DNA of 64,000 nucleotides from Siphonodentalium dalli (taxonomy: Eukaryota > Mollusca > Scaphopoda > Gadilida > Siphonodentaliidae): assembly GCA_032622095.1 (NCBI GenBank), contig CP136064.1, positions 181,136,011 through 181,200,010 on the forward strand, read 5' to 3'. Numbering within the stretch: the first letter of the stretch is position 1; each line of letters begins with the position of its first letter. Of the stretch, positions 1 through 12,600 are shown one piece after another. The notes under the pieces were generated by a model. The model saw nothing but the letters and a program-made list of their open reading frames with translations. It searched no databases and was not told the origin of the DNA. A program made the translations under genes and the position numbers.

Positions 1-506
1 TATGGGTTTGATACAAAAATCGGACTTGGCACTGAAAGGGTTAAATAACATTGGCTTCTGTTATATACAGTAGATTTCAACAGCGGATCTCTTCACTGGA
101 CGATTATTGATAATGAAAATAACAAATTCCTTCTATTTTTTCATGTTCTTGGTAATAATTATTTAATAAACTTGGTATGAATTTCCAGCTGTAACCACAG
201 CAAACGCGTTCCACAACTGTAAGAGAAACAATTATCTTCAACAAAGATACAATTTTTGTCAACTAGTTGGTGAAACATGCATGGATAGAAGTGATGACTG
301 AATGCGTTCTGTTCAATTATATGAGATTCGTTTGAAATCTAGACAAATTGGTCACATTTTATGGTTATAGCTCAATATAATTCTTTCTGCAGCTTGATAT
401 AAAGATGTTGACATGGTAAAAATAATATGACTGATTTCAGTTGTAGAAAAATCGAGTAACTATCTTATATTCTATCAGTAATTCACTCAGAAAACAATAT
501 ACAAAC
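1..506. other. Piwi intron 12 (partial)
   Basis: Intronic sequence downstream of exon 12, running off the window. I recognise no repeat or gene here. Confidence 0.7.
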
Positions 507-658
507 CAGGGCAATCCAAGCAACAGAACTTCTTGATTGCATCATATCGATCTTTCTTATTTGTGGGCACAATGGTAGTAACAAGCTGCGTGTCCCTATC
601 AATTTCAGACTTCAGTGCCCTCAGGTAAGTGTCATTCCTGTCATCAGGTAACTCAACC
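507..658 (-). CDS. PIWIL1: Piwi exon 12 (start of MID domain)
   Basis: A 152-nt exon, completing codon 542 and encoding residues 543-592 plus one base. The acceptor is TCTCACCAG|GGTTGAG and the donor CCTG|GTTTGT. It encodes DDRNDTYLRAL and KKDRYDAIKKFCCLDCP, the start of MID, which binds the piRNA 5' end. It is the last exon visible; the next must lie left of base 1. Confidence 0.92.
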
Positions 659-3600
659 CTGGTGAGAAATCACAATGTAAATAATTAGCATACAGCAAAC
701 AAAACTAATTAAAGATAAATAATTTAACGTCCCAAATTTACTATTTCTTCCGAGTCGAGAAACCCACCCATCAAAGCTCCGAGTTTTGTTATTTATCACC
801 ACCTCGAATATTTGGCAGCCTGGCAAAAATTCTGCCGACATCTTCCAGAAACAGTAGAGTTCAATTAACAAATTTTGAAAATTTTTTTATGGCTCTCATG
901 ATGAGGTTAGCCCGAAGTTTCATATGAAATTTGGTGATATCAGATGAGGGAGTTGGCCTTGAATTTCAAAATCCTGCTGGCGGCCATGTTTTTTTGCCAA
1001 ATGTTCCCCATCTACATGTCAATCTCAAAAGCCATGACAAATTTCATTATGATCCAACTGAAAGTATGATTTGTAGCCTGTGCCAAAGGATTTAGTCATG
1101 CAGAGTAAAATCCAAGATGGCTACCAGCGGCCATGTTTTTTTGCCGAATGACCCTAAAATGACTCGTTCCCATCTACATTTCAATGTCGTCAACAGCCAT
1201 GACAAATTTCATGATGATCTGACCAAAGGTAAGACCTGTAGCCCGTGCAAATGGAAATTGTTGACTGATGCACCCATACATACACGTGGACGACGGATAC
1301 CAACCCATGGCAATAGCTCAAACTTTACAAGTCAAGTTGAGCTAACAAAATCTGCAAGCCAAAATGGCCTCCTGTCTCCCAAATCCCACCCATAGCAATA
1401 ATCAGGTATTTAAATGTGACTTCCAAGTTTAATTGCATCATAGTCATTTGACTTAAAAAGCTATATGGGCAATTAATAGATCACAGATAATTATGCAGTC
1501 CGATTAAAACCATACTCAAAATCTAATGATATTGAGTCTGGTGAAATCCGTTATTGGTCGCATTACTGTGACTTAGAGATGGGCGGTATTGAAATTTTAA
1601 GCTCGGTATCGGTAAATTTCCGTCGATTTACCGCGGTATCGGTACGGTAATCGGTATTGCTATTAAATTACAAAACCAGAGCAGAAATTCCAGATAAATT
1701 GTGGTAACTCAAGTTTTTAACTGAACAATGTACATGAAAATATGCCCACTGATTTACTACATTCACGACAACAGCTAAATGAGGCAACACAATGACCTAC
1801 ACAATTATTCAATTAGGTGATATTCAGACATCTCTTTGATCATTTACACGCAGGCCGTCGCACCGCTTTTGAAAAGAATAAGAGATTGCATCATTGCATG
1901 GCTACAATATCTATACGTGTCAATTTCGTCACATTTTCGCGAGTGAATAGAATTGTGAGTAGTAATCAGTGATCACAATTCACAAATCCCAATCAATAGC
2001 CGCAACGCCGAAATAAATCTTAGAATTTAATCAATTGATGGATCTGTTCTATTTTTAGAAGGTGAAAGTAGATTTTGATTCACTGTATAAATGAAATCGG
2101 ACCTTATTTCTGTTTATGCCGCTTGCATTGTCGATGTCTTTGAAGTCGCAAAAGCCACGTGTTATACGGACTGCATCCACCTGAGTCAGTGTGGCATTGA
2201 CGACGTTACAATGTAGCAATAAGTTACAGCACTGCTTCTTTGATACACTGTGTAGTGTGTATCTATTCTAACAACTGCATTGATTGTTAGGCCCGTAACT
2301 AGGTCAGCCATCTGTGAGTGTTTATTCCTTTTGCTCGCTCAAGGCCTGTCAAACTGATAAAAGGTCACGGTCTTTGTGATGGTCTGATGGATTTGTATAA
2401 TTCTGAGATTAATTTTAATTAAATTACCGAATCAAAACTGTTTATTGAGAAACTTTACTCAATACGAAGACACACAAGTTGGCAACACATGAATAATTTC
2501 AATACCGAAAAGTCGGTATTTTTAGTTTTGATTCGGTACAGTAAATCGGTATTACGCTGATACCGATACCGCACGGTAAATACCGATTACCGCCCATCTC
2601 TACTGTAACTATAAATAACTTCCACAGACAACCCCCTGCAGAATGACATCACCGCCCACACTTGTCTTTAAAAATAACTTTGATTGACAAAATGCAGTTT
2701 CGGTTTCGTTTTCGCGAAAGAAAAACATGGTTTCTTATTCAATATCAGCCAAATCCAAAAGCGAAATCTACCTCAGATTGCGACATATGCGCCTTGTGAC
2801 ATAATTTCAACCGAGAATAATCACGTTTAACAAACTTTAATTGCGTTTATGAATCGACACGAGATATATTTTCTTTGTTTAAATTCGAATTTATCATCAT
2901 ATGCCGGAAATTAAATAACTTTACGACATCACAACTTCTAAATTATTCGGTACTAAATGTTGTTTTTCTTTAAAATATTCAATTATATTTGACATCTTAA
3001 GTAGTATTAGTCAATTTTGCACTCTTTAAATACGCTTTTCAGTGTTAAATTTGCTGTCGTAAAACTGAATTTGTAAACATTAAGCTATGCGACGGAAAAA
3101 TAATTGTGCTATTTATAACTATTGGGCGGGGTTTACTGGAATCCGCGCAGGTTGACGAAATTCTCCTTGTCTTGGGAACTCCATGCGACTGTCTAGTGTT
3201 GAAACGATTAGTGAATTTCAGAGTTGACTAGTCGAGACCCAAAAGTCGCGTTGCGTCGACTAGTCGGTACCCGATATCAAAACTTTCAAACATAACATGG
3301 TACGGAAATGACGGTCTATTGCGTAGCGCATTTCCCTGCATAGACACCAATTTATTTGGGAAATAATACTGTAAACATCTTGATATTTATCCAACACACT
3401 GAATGTAATTATATAATTAGACATGTGGTGGATAATGATTAGAAACTCGATCATTTATACAGGTTTTAAATTTAATATCAGCGTTCGAGATTTCGTTTAG
3501 TCACGTGATCACCAATAAACCGGTGCCGAGCGGTGTCACTATAAAATGTTAATGTTCCGACTAAATACGCCCTATAGAATAGGCTATGTTGTAGAATACG

Positions 3601-6600
3601 ATAGCCAGGTTCTTAATGTCAGTATCATTTATATACGGTAGCAACAATGATGTCACCTCAAGCGACCTTCAATTGATCAAATGAAATATACACAGTGTCT
3701 AGATCAAAGCGGTCTCCGACAAACGATAAAGCCGCGTCAATCATTGCCATCATGTCGCAGTGATGTCTTTGACTTCAAACGACGAGTGAGACATTGTGTT
3801 GTCAATTTCATTCTTTCAATTAATAGTCGGGCCACCGTGTGTGTCTATACTAGTAACACTGTCAATTCCGGGGGCCACCAAACATTATACTTACCGTAAC
3901 TTACGCGCAGTTAACACCGTTTATGTCGGAATCGATCTTGAAAACGTTATACATGGAACTAATACACTATGTTCCGACTAGTCGACGGCAAAATTCAGAG
4001 TCGACGTTCTGACATTTCAGCGTTGTCCAAGACTAGTCGATTAATTGTTTCAACCCTACGACTGTCACCTGGTTGGTCTTCGCGATCATGAGGATAGTTT
4101 GTGATTGGCTGGCAAATACGTAATTCCTGCTGGGAGTAATGGAATCTCTACCCATTTTCACCAGACTCAATATCATTAGTTTTGAGTATGGTTTTAATCA
4201 GACTGATCATTATGCTGAAATTTTCCAACCAAAAACAAGAATAAAGACAAGAGGTGGCATCAGAGATGCTGTGTCTTGTTTTCGGGGGTAAGCCGGTGGC
4301 TACCGCCAATTGGTGTGCATCAGTATCGGTAGACTAATTAATAGGTAAAATCGAAAAATGACTAATTAAGGGCCACAACTCCAACAAATTTTATCGGGCC
4401 AGGCTGGTTTTCGAACTCGTCCGAAATATTCTTGGCAAGTATGTCTATTCCAAATTTTAAACAAATCGGAGGACATTTGTTGAAGTTATCGCGCTAACGA
4501 GCTAAAAATTCACGAAAAATGACTAATTAAGGGCCATAACTCTATCAAATTTTATTGGGCCAGGCTGGTTTTCGAACTCGTCCAGGATATTATTGGAAGA
4601 CACTTATATACCAAATTTTAGTTGAATCGGATGACGCTTGTTGAAGTTATCGCGCCAACAAGCTCAAAATTTGTGAAAAAATGACTATTAAAGGCCATAA
4701 CTATCAAATTTTATCGGACCTGGCCGGTTTTCGAACTCGACAGAGATATTCTTGGGAGACACCTATATACCAAATTTCAATCAAATCGGAAAACGTTTGT
4801 TGAAGTTATCGCGCTAACGAACTGAAAATTCGTGAAAAATGACTAATTAAGGGCCATAACTCTATCAAATGTTATCGGACCAGGCCGGTTTTCGAACTTG
4901 TCCGAGATATTCTGGGAGACACCTATAGATATACCAAATTTCAATCAAATCGGATAACGTTTGTTGAAGTTATCGCGCTAACGAGCTGAAAATTCGTGAA
5001 AAATGACTAATTAAGGGCCATAACTCTTATCAAATTTTATCGGACCAGGCCGGTTTTCGACCTCGTCCGAGATATTCTTGGGAGACACCTATATCCCAAA
5101 TTTCAATCGAATCAGATAACGTTTGTTGAAGTTGTTGCGCTAACGAGACTAAAATCAGTGAAAAATGGCAAAGGGCCATAACTCTATAAAACCCGATTAT
5201 TTGTCTGCAGCTTACATGCATGGATATGTACTCACACACCAATTTTTTTTTTAATCCGTCCATAAACGGTTCAGTTATAAGCAAAACACGCTGCCCGCCC
5301 GCCCACCGTCCCTCATCAAACAAGAAGTCGAGTTTTTGGAAAAAAAACTAAAAACTCAGAACAACCAATAACTTGTTCAATGTTAGTGACATGTTTGGTA
5401 TTCACATTGAACTATAATCTACCACTAATTCTAATACTTACGTTCGTGGGTCGTTAATTTGCATTCCCATTGGAGGTCCAACACGTTTGAGGGTCTGAAT
5501 CAGATCTGTTGCACATCCAACTACTCTTTTGGGAGCCATAAGGACCCAATTGGTCAAGTTGACAGGTGTGTGTAGTTTTTTCCCTCTTGTTTCTCGAGAC
5601 CAATCAGCATCTCGAGGATTGTATGTGAACTATAAGAAAATGTAAGTTTTAATTTGGGGCGAGTGCTGGCAATAGAACCCATTATTGATAAAAACGCTTC
5701 AAAACCCACTCCCCTGCATAATATCGTACATTTTCTCATATAAGAGGCAACTCAAGTAGTCAATCATTACTCAAAGACTTTCACACCGTGCTTCGCAGAT
5801 GTCATGTTACTCTGTAGTCACCAATCTGAGTCAGCACCTGTGATCTGTTTGTCAAAATAATTATTGAAGGCAGCATGCAGTGACCTCAGCAGAAGCAATA
5901 TTGTGACAAAGTGAACATATTTTTTTGATGTATTTGGCTCTGAAAGTGTATCGCAATAGGGGGGTTCATCGAGTGTCTATGCTAATGCCCAATATACAAG
6001 ATACACAACACAACCATCGACTGATTGTGCCTCCAGATATCGGAAATCGGTCTGAGAGGCCTTTTCATTATTGGAATATCACTCATCATGACTATAAACT
6101 CAAGCAAATCAACTCCTTTATGACTCCAAATTAATCAGTCAATTCAGGGAAATATTGCAGATATGATTACAAGAACTCAGTTGTGAACTGGTTACATTAT
6201 ATTTAAAATATAATCAGTCTAATATCAGTCAAATCACTTGTTTTCAGCTTTAATGCAGAAAACTCCGGGCAGATGGGCTGGAAATATAAACGAGAAAACA
6301 TATGGCTTGATCAAAACTCAAGTCCAAGCTTTGCCATTTTGTAATATTATCTTCAATGGAAAGAGGCATAATTATTTGTAAATCTACCGAAAATTTACAT
6401 ACTTTATGATTCTGCTGGAACAACTGTTCAGGTGGCAACGTTCTTGCATCTACCTTCAGTGGAGCGAGCGAAAATTTCAAGCCCCAATTTGTGAGCTCTT
6501 GATTAGCTGCTGGGGTACTGAAATTGAAATAATTAGATGAAATTTTCATGCTTCCTCACCTAGTTTTGTTTTTGCAAAGTAAACCGACGCCGTCAACTTC

Positions 6601-9600
6601 TAGACCAAAGTAGTTCATTTAAAAAAATATTATTTTGTGCATCATATAAATTAAAACAATTTGGGTCATGTTCTATGATTTAATTAATCTAGTTCATGGA
6701 AATTAAAATTAAACTTAGAAGATGAAACTTCAATTGTTTTATCTGTACCATTGCAGAGGAGAGATAACTATGTATATATATTACAGATAATGAAATTTCA
6801 TGTTTATAATGGTATTTCGAGCTTCCAATGAAGTTGAACGCCCAATTTTTTTAGGGGTGCCACGATTAATCGTATAATCGATGAACCGTTGATAAAGCCG
6901 ATAATCGATTACCATTTCCGTCGTCGATTAATCTCCGTTATTTATTTCGGACGTTGGAAAGTGCCGGGTATTATTGAATACCGTGTTTGTTTTACACAGT
7001 TTAATCTACAACCAAAGGTTTAACAACCTTTGACCGTGCATCAGAGAGATTCTGACAACATGAGTATACTTAGATGTTACTAGTACAGGCTATCACTTAT
7101 CGTGTGGTGACTGCTGAATGAAACTCACTATTAGGCCACCCTTTTTTTATTAAATGGTTTACGGAATCGCCGACCCTGTTTATGCAGCCCGACAGGAGAA
7201 CAAAAATCAGTTAATTTTTTTTTTATTATTCTCCCCAGCGACAGTAATTTCGTTCAATGACCGGAAGCATTGCCAACTCGAATTATCTACTCTATATATC
7301 TGATACAGACTATAGATTTTATGGATTTCCCGGTCGACTTATTTAAACTATCCGTGTGGTGGCGCTTCAATCGGGAACAAAGCACGTGTTTACAAATATG
7401 CATGGTGTAAAATGCGTCTGCTACGATGTGGTTCGCAATTCTGCTTAAATGCGGAGACGGATCGTTAATCAAAAAAACTGTGCAGGCAAGTTCGGAGACA
7501 ATCGGGGAGACTATTAAACGTAACTTTATAGAACGAACGGTGAAGGAAGATACTAGTATACTGGGATTTACTCATGATCCTGACAAGTCAAATGTCAAAG
7601 ATTCTTCTGGAATGTTATTGGCTGTGGACTTTCCGACGCAACAACTTCACACTTTCGAGCTCAAGTACGTTGTGTTGCGTGAAAAAGAACCAGTACAAAC
7701 AGTCACGGAAGCGATAAACGATCCAAGCCCGGTTACCAAAACGATCACCAATGTCTTGATGTCGATCAATAAAAAGAATAATCTCTATGTAAATCTTCCT
7801 GCAAAAAGGTACTGCTGTTTTTATTTAATATTAAACTTGGTTCATATAGTTGTTTGTTCGGTCAGAAACTCCAGCAACTGTGGTCGGGTAGATCTGCACA
7901 GATTAATGACTGACTGACTCCAGAAAATATGCCTTTTAAATATCCAATTATTCAAAGTCATTTGTTTGGATGTAGATAAAAAGTCCAACAAACAGCCTTA
8001 CTCTTGGGCTCCAAATAAACATGCATGCACGTTTATTATTTTCTTGGGAAATCTCCCCCCTGCACAGTGCTTATTTGGGTCTGCACGTTTATTAATTTTG
8101 AGGCTATGAAAATTTTAATCAACACAAACTCAATATTTCTATATGATTCTGATATCAAAATGATGAGCTTACTGGTAACTTTATGCATGTACATATTCAT
8201 GTATATGGCATACAAAAACACTGCATGATACATACCTTGTTGACTCCTATACTTGACCTGCTATAGTGTATAAAAATAATTTGTTTAACCAGTTGATATT
8301 TTGCTCAGATTTTCCCCTGCACTATTATTTGGGTCTGCACTTTTATTAACTTTCAATGGAATCCCCCCGCACTATTATTTGGGCCTGAACTTTTATTTGG
8401 AGCCCGAGAGTAGTATTTGGCTGTTTGTTGGACTTATTATATGAACATCTGCACTACAAATAACTTAATTAAATGGGCACCAAGTGTCTACTCGTCATCA
8501 GGTATAAAGTTTATAAATGATAATATCAGTATATATAAAAGTATGATATCGAAACCCATTCATGTATACTATTGAATGGATTTTCCATATCTTGACCTAT
8601 AAAAGTACATAGTGGAACCATCTATAATTATGAACCTTTAATAATACTATTAATATATGGATATGCTGATATTAATGCAGTAATATTTATCAGATACATT
8701 CAAGAAAACTGTTCTACCAGTGTAACCTTAACGAACGTCAAAAAAAATAAAATTTGACTCCATCAATTTTATTTCTATTTTTTTCCCTCCCGACCCTACC
8801 CAAACAAGGTCCAAAAAATCCGTAAACCATTTAATTAAAAAAGTCTGGCCTTACTATCACAATTATTTAACTTGTTCTGAGTTTTGAAATTTCTGGGTGG
8901 GGGGCTACCTTTGTGATTGTTATCCATGCATACTCTGGAAGTTTGCTGAAACTTGCAGTTTCTGTAACATTAGATTCCTTTTTTTTAGGAACCGCCGGCG
9001 GTCTGTCATGCATTCCTATTTTTATATTGTTTGCATGTTTGGCTATTCATAACACTGAAATTAATGGCTATGTTCGTTCTAATGAACTCACAATTATTAT
9101 AACCTCGCCGAGAAATGTGCTGGTATTGAATACATTGTGCTCATTAGTGATTACCGGTGGTTTATGGTGCACATTATTAACGTAAAAATTACATCAGCCG
9201 AGTTGTTTAACCAACACCCAGCAAATAGGCCATATTACGGAATACTTCCACTGTTATTGATATTAGGCACGATTAATCGATTATAATCGATTATTGACGA
9301 CAGATTATCGATTATCAAAATCAATAATCGTGGCACCTCTAATTTTTTTGGCAATAAGGCGAGACCAATTTTATTACTTGGATTACGAACGAGCCGACAA
9401 CAAAATCCGAAAAAAATAAATATATATTTTGAAAGCAAATAATGTTTTCCGGATGTATGTATAATGTGTGGTCCGTTTCGGTTTGATACTTTGCCGTATT
9501 TTTTAATGTTTCCGGCTTTCGGTATTACGCGCGATCCGTTATTTATACCGGTAAACATTTGAGATTTTAAACTACTGAACTATATCCGGTTTACGATTTC

Positions 9601-12600
9601 CGCTTCCGCGAAAATGGCGACAATTCAAAATTGCACAAATTGTCAAATATAAAATGAAATATGACGAGTTTTTTCACGGTGGAAATCATAACATTGTGTG
9701 GCAAAAATGTTCTGAAGAAAATTGTGGAGTTGGACATCACTAAAACGGTGGTTACCCTGTTTTCAATTGTACCAGATGAATACACAATCGAACGAATTAT
9801 AGCTCAAACATCTTCCAACGACAGCGGTTCAGAAGTGACGAAGGACATTCCGCCGAGTGTAATTCACGATTTTGGAGGGAAATTCATTCGTTTCTTCGTG
9901 AAGCGAATAGAAAGTAATGAATCTACCACAGGACATACTTCGAATGCATTCACCAAACTGATGGACTCAAACAAACAAAAATGCTATCCAACGACCTGGT
10001 CTGTATTTTAGTATATATTTCCATTCATGACGGCATCTATGGACGCTTTATAATATTGCGTATCATAATATAAATGCCATTCATTTCTTAATTCAATGTA
10101 ACGAGGATATGATGACCACCATCATTTATTATAATACCGGGTCAAATGGAGGTGGTCAAAGATGCATTAATACCCTATTTATAAATGCTCATCTAAACCA
10201 ATGATATGGAATACATTCATTTGCTTACCATATTGTCTCTGGTACCAGTCAGATAGTCACGTTTGTCTGTATTTGCTGTCGATATTCCAATATTCCAGCT
10301 GATTTACTAATAATCAATTCCAAAAAGGTTTTTTTTTTTCCCCTCCTGCATCTACAGATTTTCATCCTCAATGTTCGTAATCCAAGTAATAAAATTGGTC
10401 TCGCCTAAACTACAATAAAAACATCTATATTGTTGCCCCGTGCAATCATATTCCATGACTTTTCCATGACCAAGGCCAATTATTGCTAATTTCCATGACT
10501 ATTCAATGCCTGGAACAAAATTAGTTAATTCCACGTCTTTTCACGATTCCATGAACGTGTACAAACGACAGGCCCCTGGGTAAATAACCAGATATACCAA
10601 TATATACTATCGCAGTGACAAGGTTCAAAAGTCAGATTTTGATAAATTATAAAAATCTTTCTTCTCAGTCACAATATGTTTAATTGTGTCTTATTGGCCA
10701 TGAAATTTCCGTTCTTTTGAAGTATAATATGATACAATGAAGGGAAGTCGAGATATCGTATCGAAAACTACCGACTAAAAGCGGTGGTCAGTGTTCCTGT
10801 CCAGTAAGTAGAGATTATACACGGATACCAATTCAATTATTACAATCGAAATTGCCAAAGTTGCGAATTCCCCATACGATATGTCGACTTTGCATAAATT
10901 GACTTTGTCAAGTTATATATCATACGAAATAAAAATTTTAATGCCATATAACATACACTGGGGCATATTTTGCCGAGTTAACAAAGTTTTAGAATTATTT
11001 ATGATATTAGGCAGACAGTGAGACCGACGACCCATTTTACTCCCAAATTTCCATTAGATAATGCAAGTTTTCAGTACGATGTCTTGACTTCCCTTAGTTT
11101 GAGTCTATGGAATTATACATCAAAATATATTGTGACCGAGACAACGATTCTGAGAATCTATGAGGAATATGATAGGTTTCACTGCTATTTTCTCCCCAGG
11201 GGCCTGTGGTATGAACCCTGGTCATACTGACTAGAAGTGACTTAATTAAAATACTCCATGATTGAAGTGATTATGGTTGCTCAATTTATGCCAACTATCC
11301 AGAATATTACAACAATATGTAATAGCAACTCACTCTTTGATTTGCTTGACGAATGTTGTTAGTGTGTCTACTCTAGCAGCAGGAGCAATTCTTGTGTGGA
11401 CAGCCACATCTTTCATGACATGGAAATCAGCACGCACCTCATCAGACAAACCTGAAAGACACATTGACTAGCATTAGAACAATATTAAGCACACAAAGTC
11501 TTCATGAAATGCTGTACATGGCTTAAACTTTCCGGCATAAGGCAGAACAAAAAGTAAAAACAATTGAAGGTAAAATTCACATTGATTAAGCTAGGAGAAA
11601 CTTTTTAATTTTATGACCACCAGATACAAACAAGAAAATTATAGGCCCTTGCAAATAGTGGGTTTTTGATCGAATCAAATAGCAATCGAAAATTAATCAA
11701 ATACCAAATTGGATATAATCATAATCTTGGTCGCCAAAATTATAAGACAAAAATAACTTCCCGTTTTCGCCTGTATGTAAAAATTATCTTATAATATAAC
11801 AAGTCATCTTTTTTGTGAATGGTGGATAGACAATTAAAGACTAATTTCGTCAATTTCTGTGCGTGGCAGTGCGTGGTAAATAGAAACTTCCAGATTTGAA
11901 TGACATCACTAATGGGGAATTCCACACTTTATCGATTCAAAACATGGAATAGGAGATGGAACATTGCTGAATTATATGCCATTTCAGGGCTGGCGGTCTA
12001 GAAAATCCAAGAGGGCTATTAATAGCCCTCCTAGATTTACCTAGTTATGATTTATTTTATCCGAGTTACTACTAGGCTTGTCACGATTATTTGATTAATC
12101 GACTAACCTTCGGCAGGTGTGGTAGTCGACGGTTATTTGCTTTCGTCGACTAATCGCCCAAACGGGGGTGGGTTGGGGTATGATTGTGTATTTAAGCAGT
12201 ACTATGCGCATATACCATGCCTATAAGTACAAGTCAACATTGTATGTAGCACAATTTATCACCCGACAGCCTGTACTGTCGCCACTTCTGATGCGGCTTC
12301 TTTTGATAAATGCAGCCAACGTTTGGCGGTCATTTTCAAAGAGTTCGGTGTGCCTTTGATGCAGACTTGCCATTGGTTATGTATTATGTTTAAATGTAAA
12401 CCTATCTTCCTATGGATCTGTAATTAGCGATCAACATATCCAAAATGGACGACATGCATGGGACTGCATCTATATTTCTTCTTTTTTTTCTTTCAAATTT
12501 CATACTGTAAAACGTTCACCATTATTGATAATAATTGACAAAGTCACAAAGTTCGCGGGACATGGAATGTTCAGTGTTACTAGACAGTTAATAACAAGTT

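Larger units (their letters stand above)
7134..8850. mobile_element. PIF/Harbinger-like element nested in a hAT element
   Basis: Inverted ends start GGCC and share TTAAATGGTTTACGGA (around 7152 and 8818). The 3-bp duplication TTA sits at 7131-7133 and 8851-8853. GG-starting ends with TWA duplications typify PIF/Harbinger. It carries an ORF at 7426-7917 and a further foldback element at 7981-8435. No DDE transposase seen, so probably non-autonomous. Confidence 0.82.
6852..9341. mobile_element. hAT-like element (AATCGATTA family) carrying nested insertions
   Basis: Ends TAGGGGTGCCACGATTAAT and AATAATCGTGGCACCTCTA, flanked by A/T-rich 8-bp repeats (AATTTTTT left, ATTTTTTT right). Subterminal regions are rich in TAATCGATTA palindromes. 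The original element is under 800 bp; the rest is the Harbinger-like insertion at 7134-8850. In Piwi intron 9. Confidence 0.88.
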
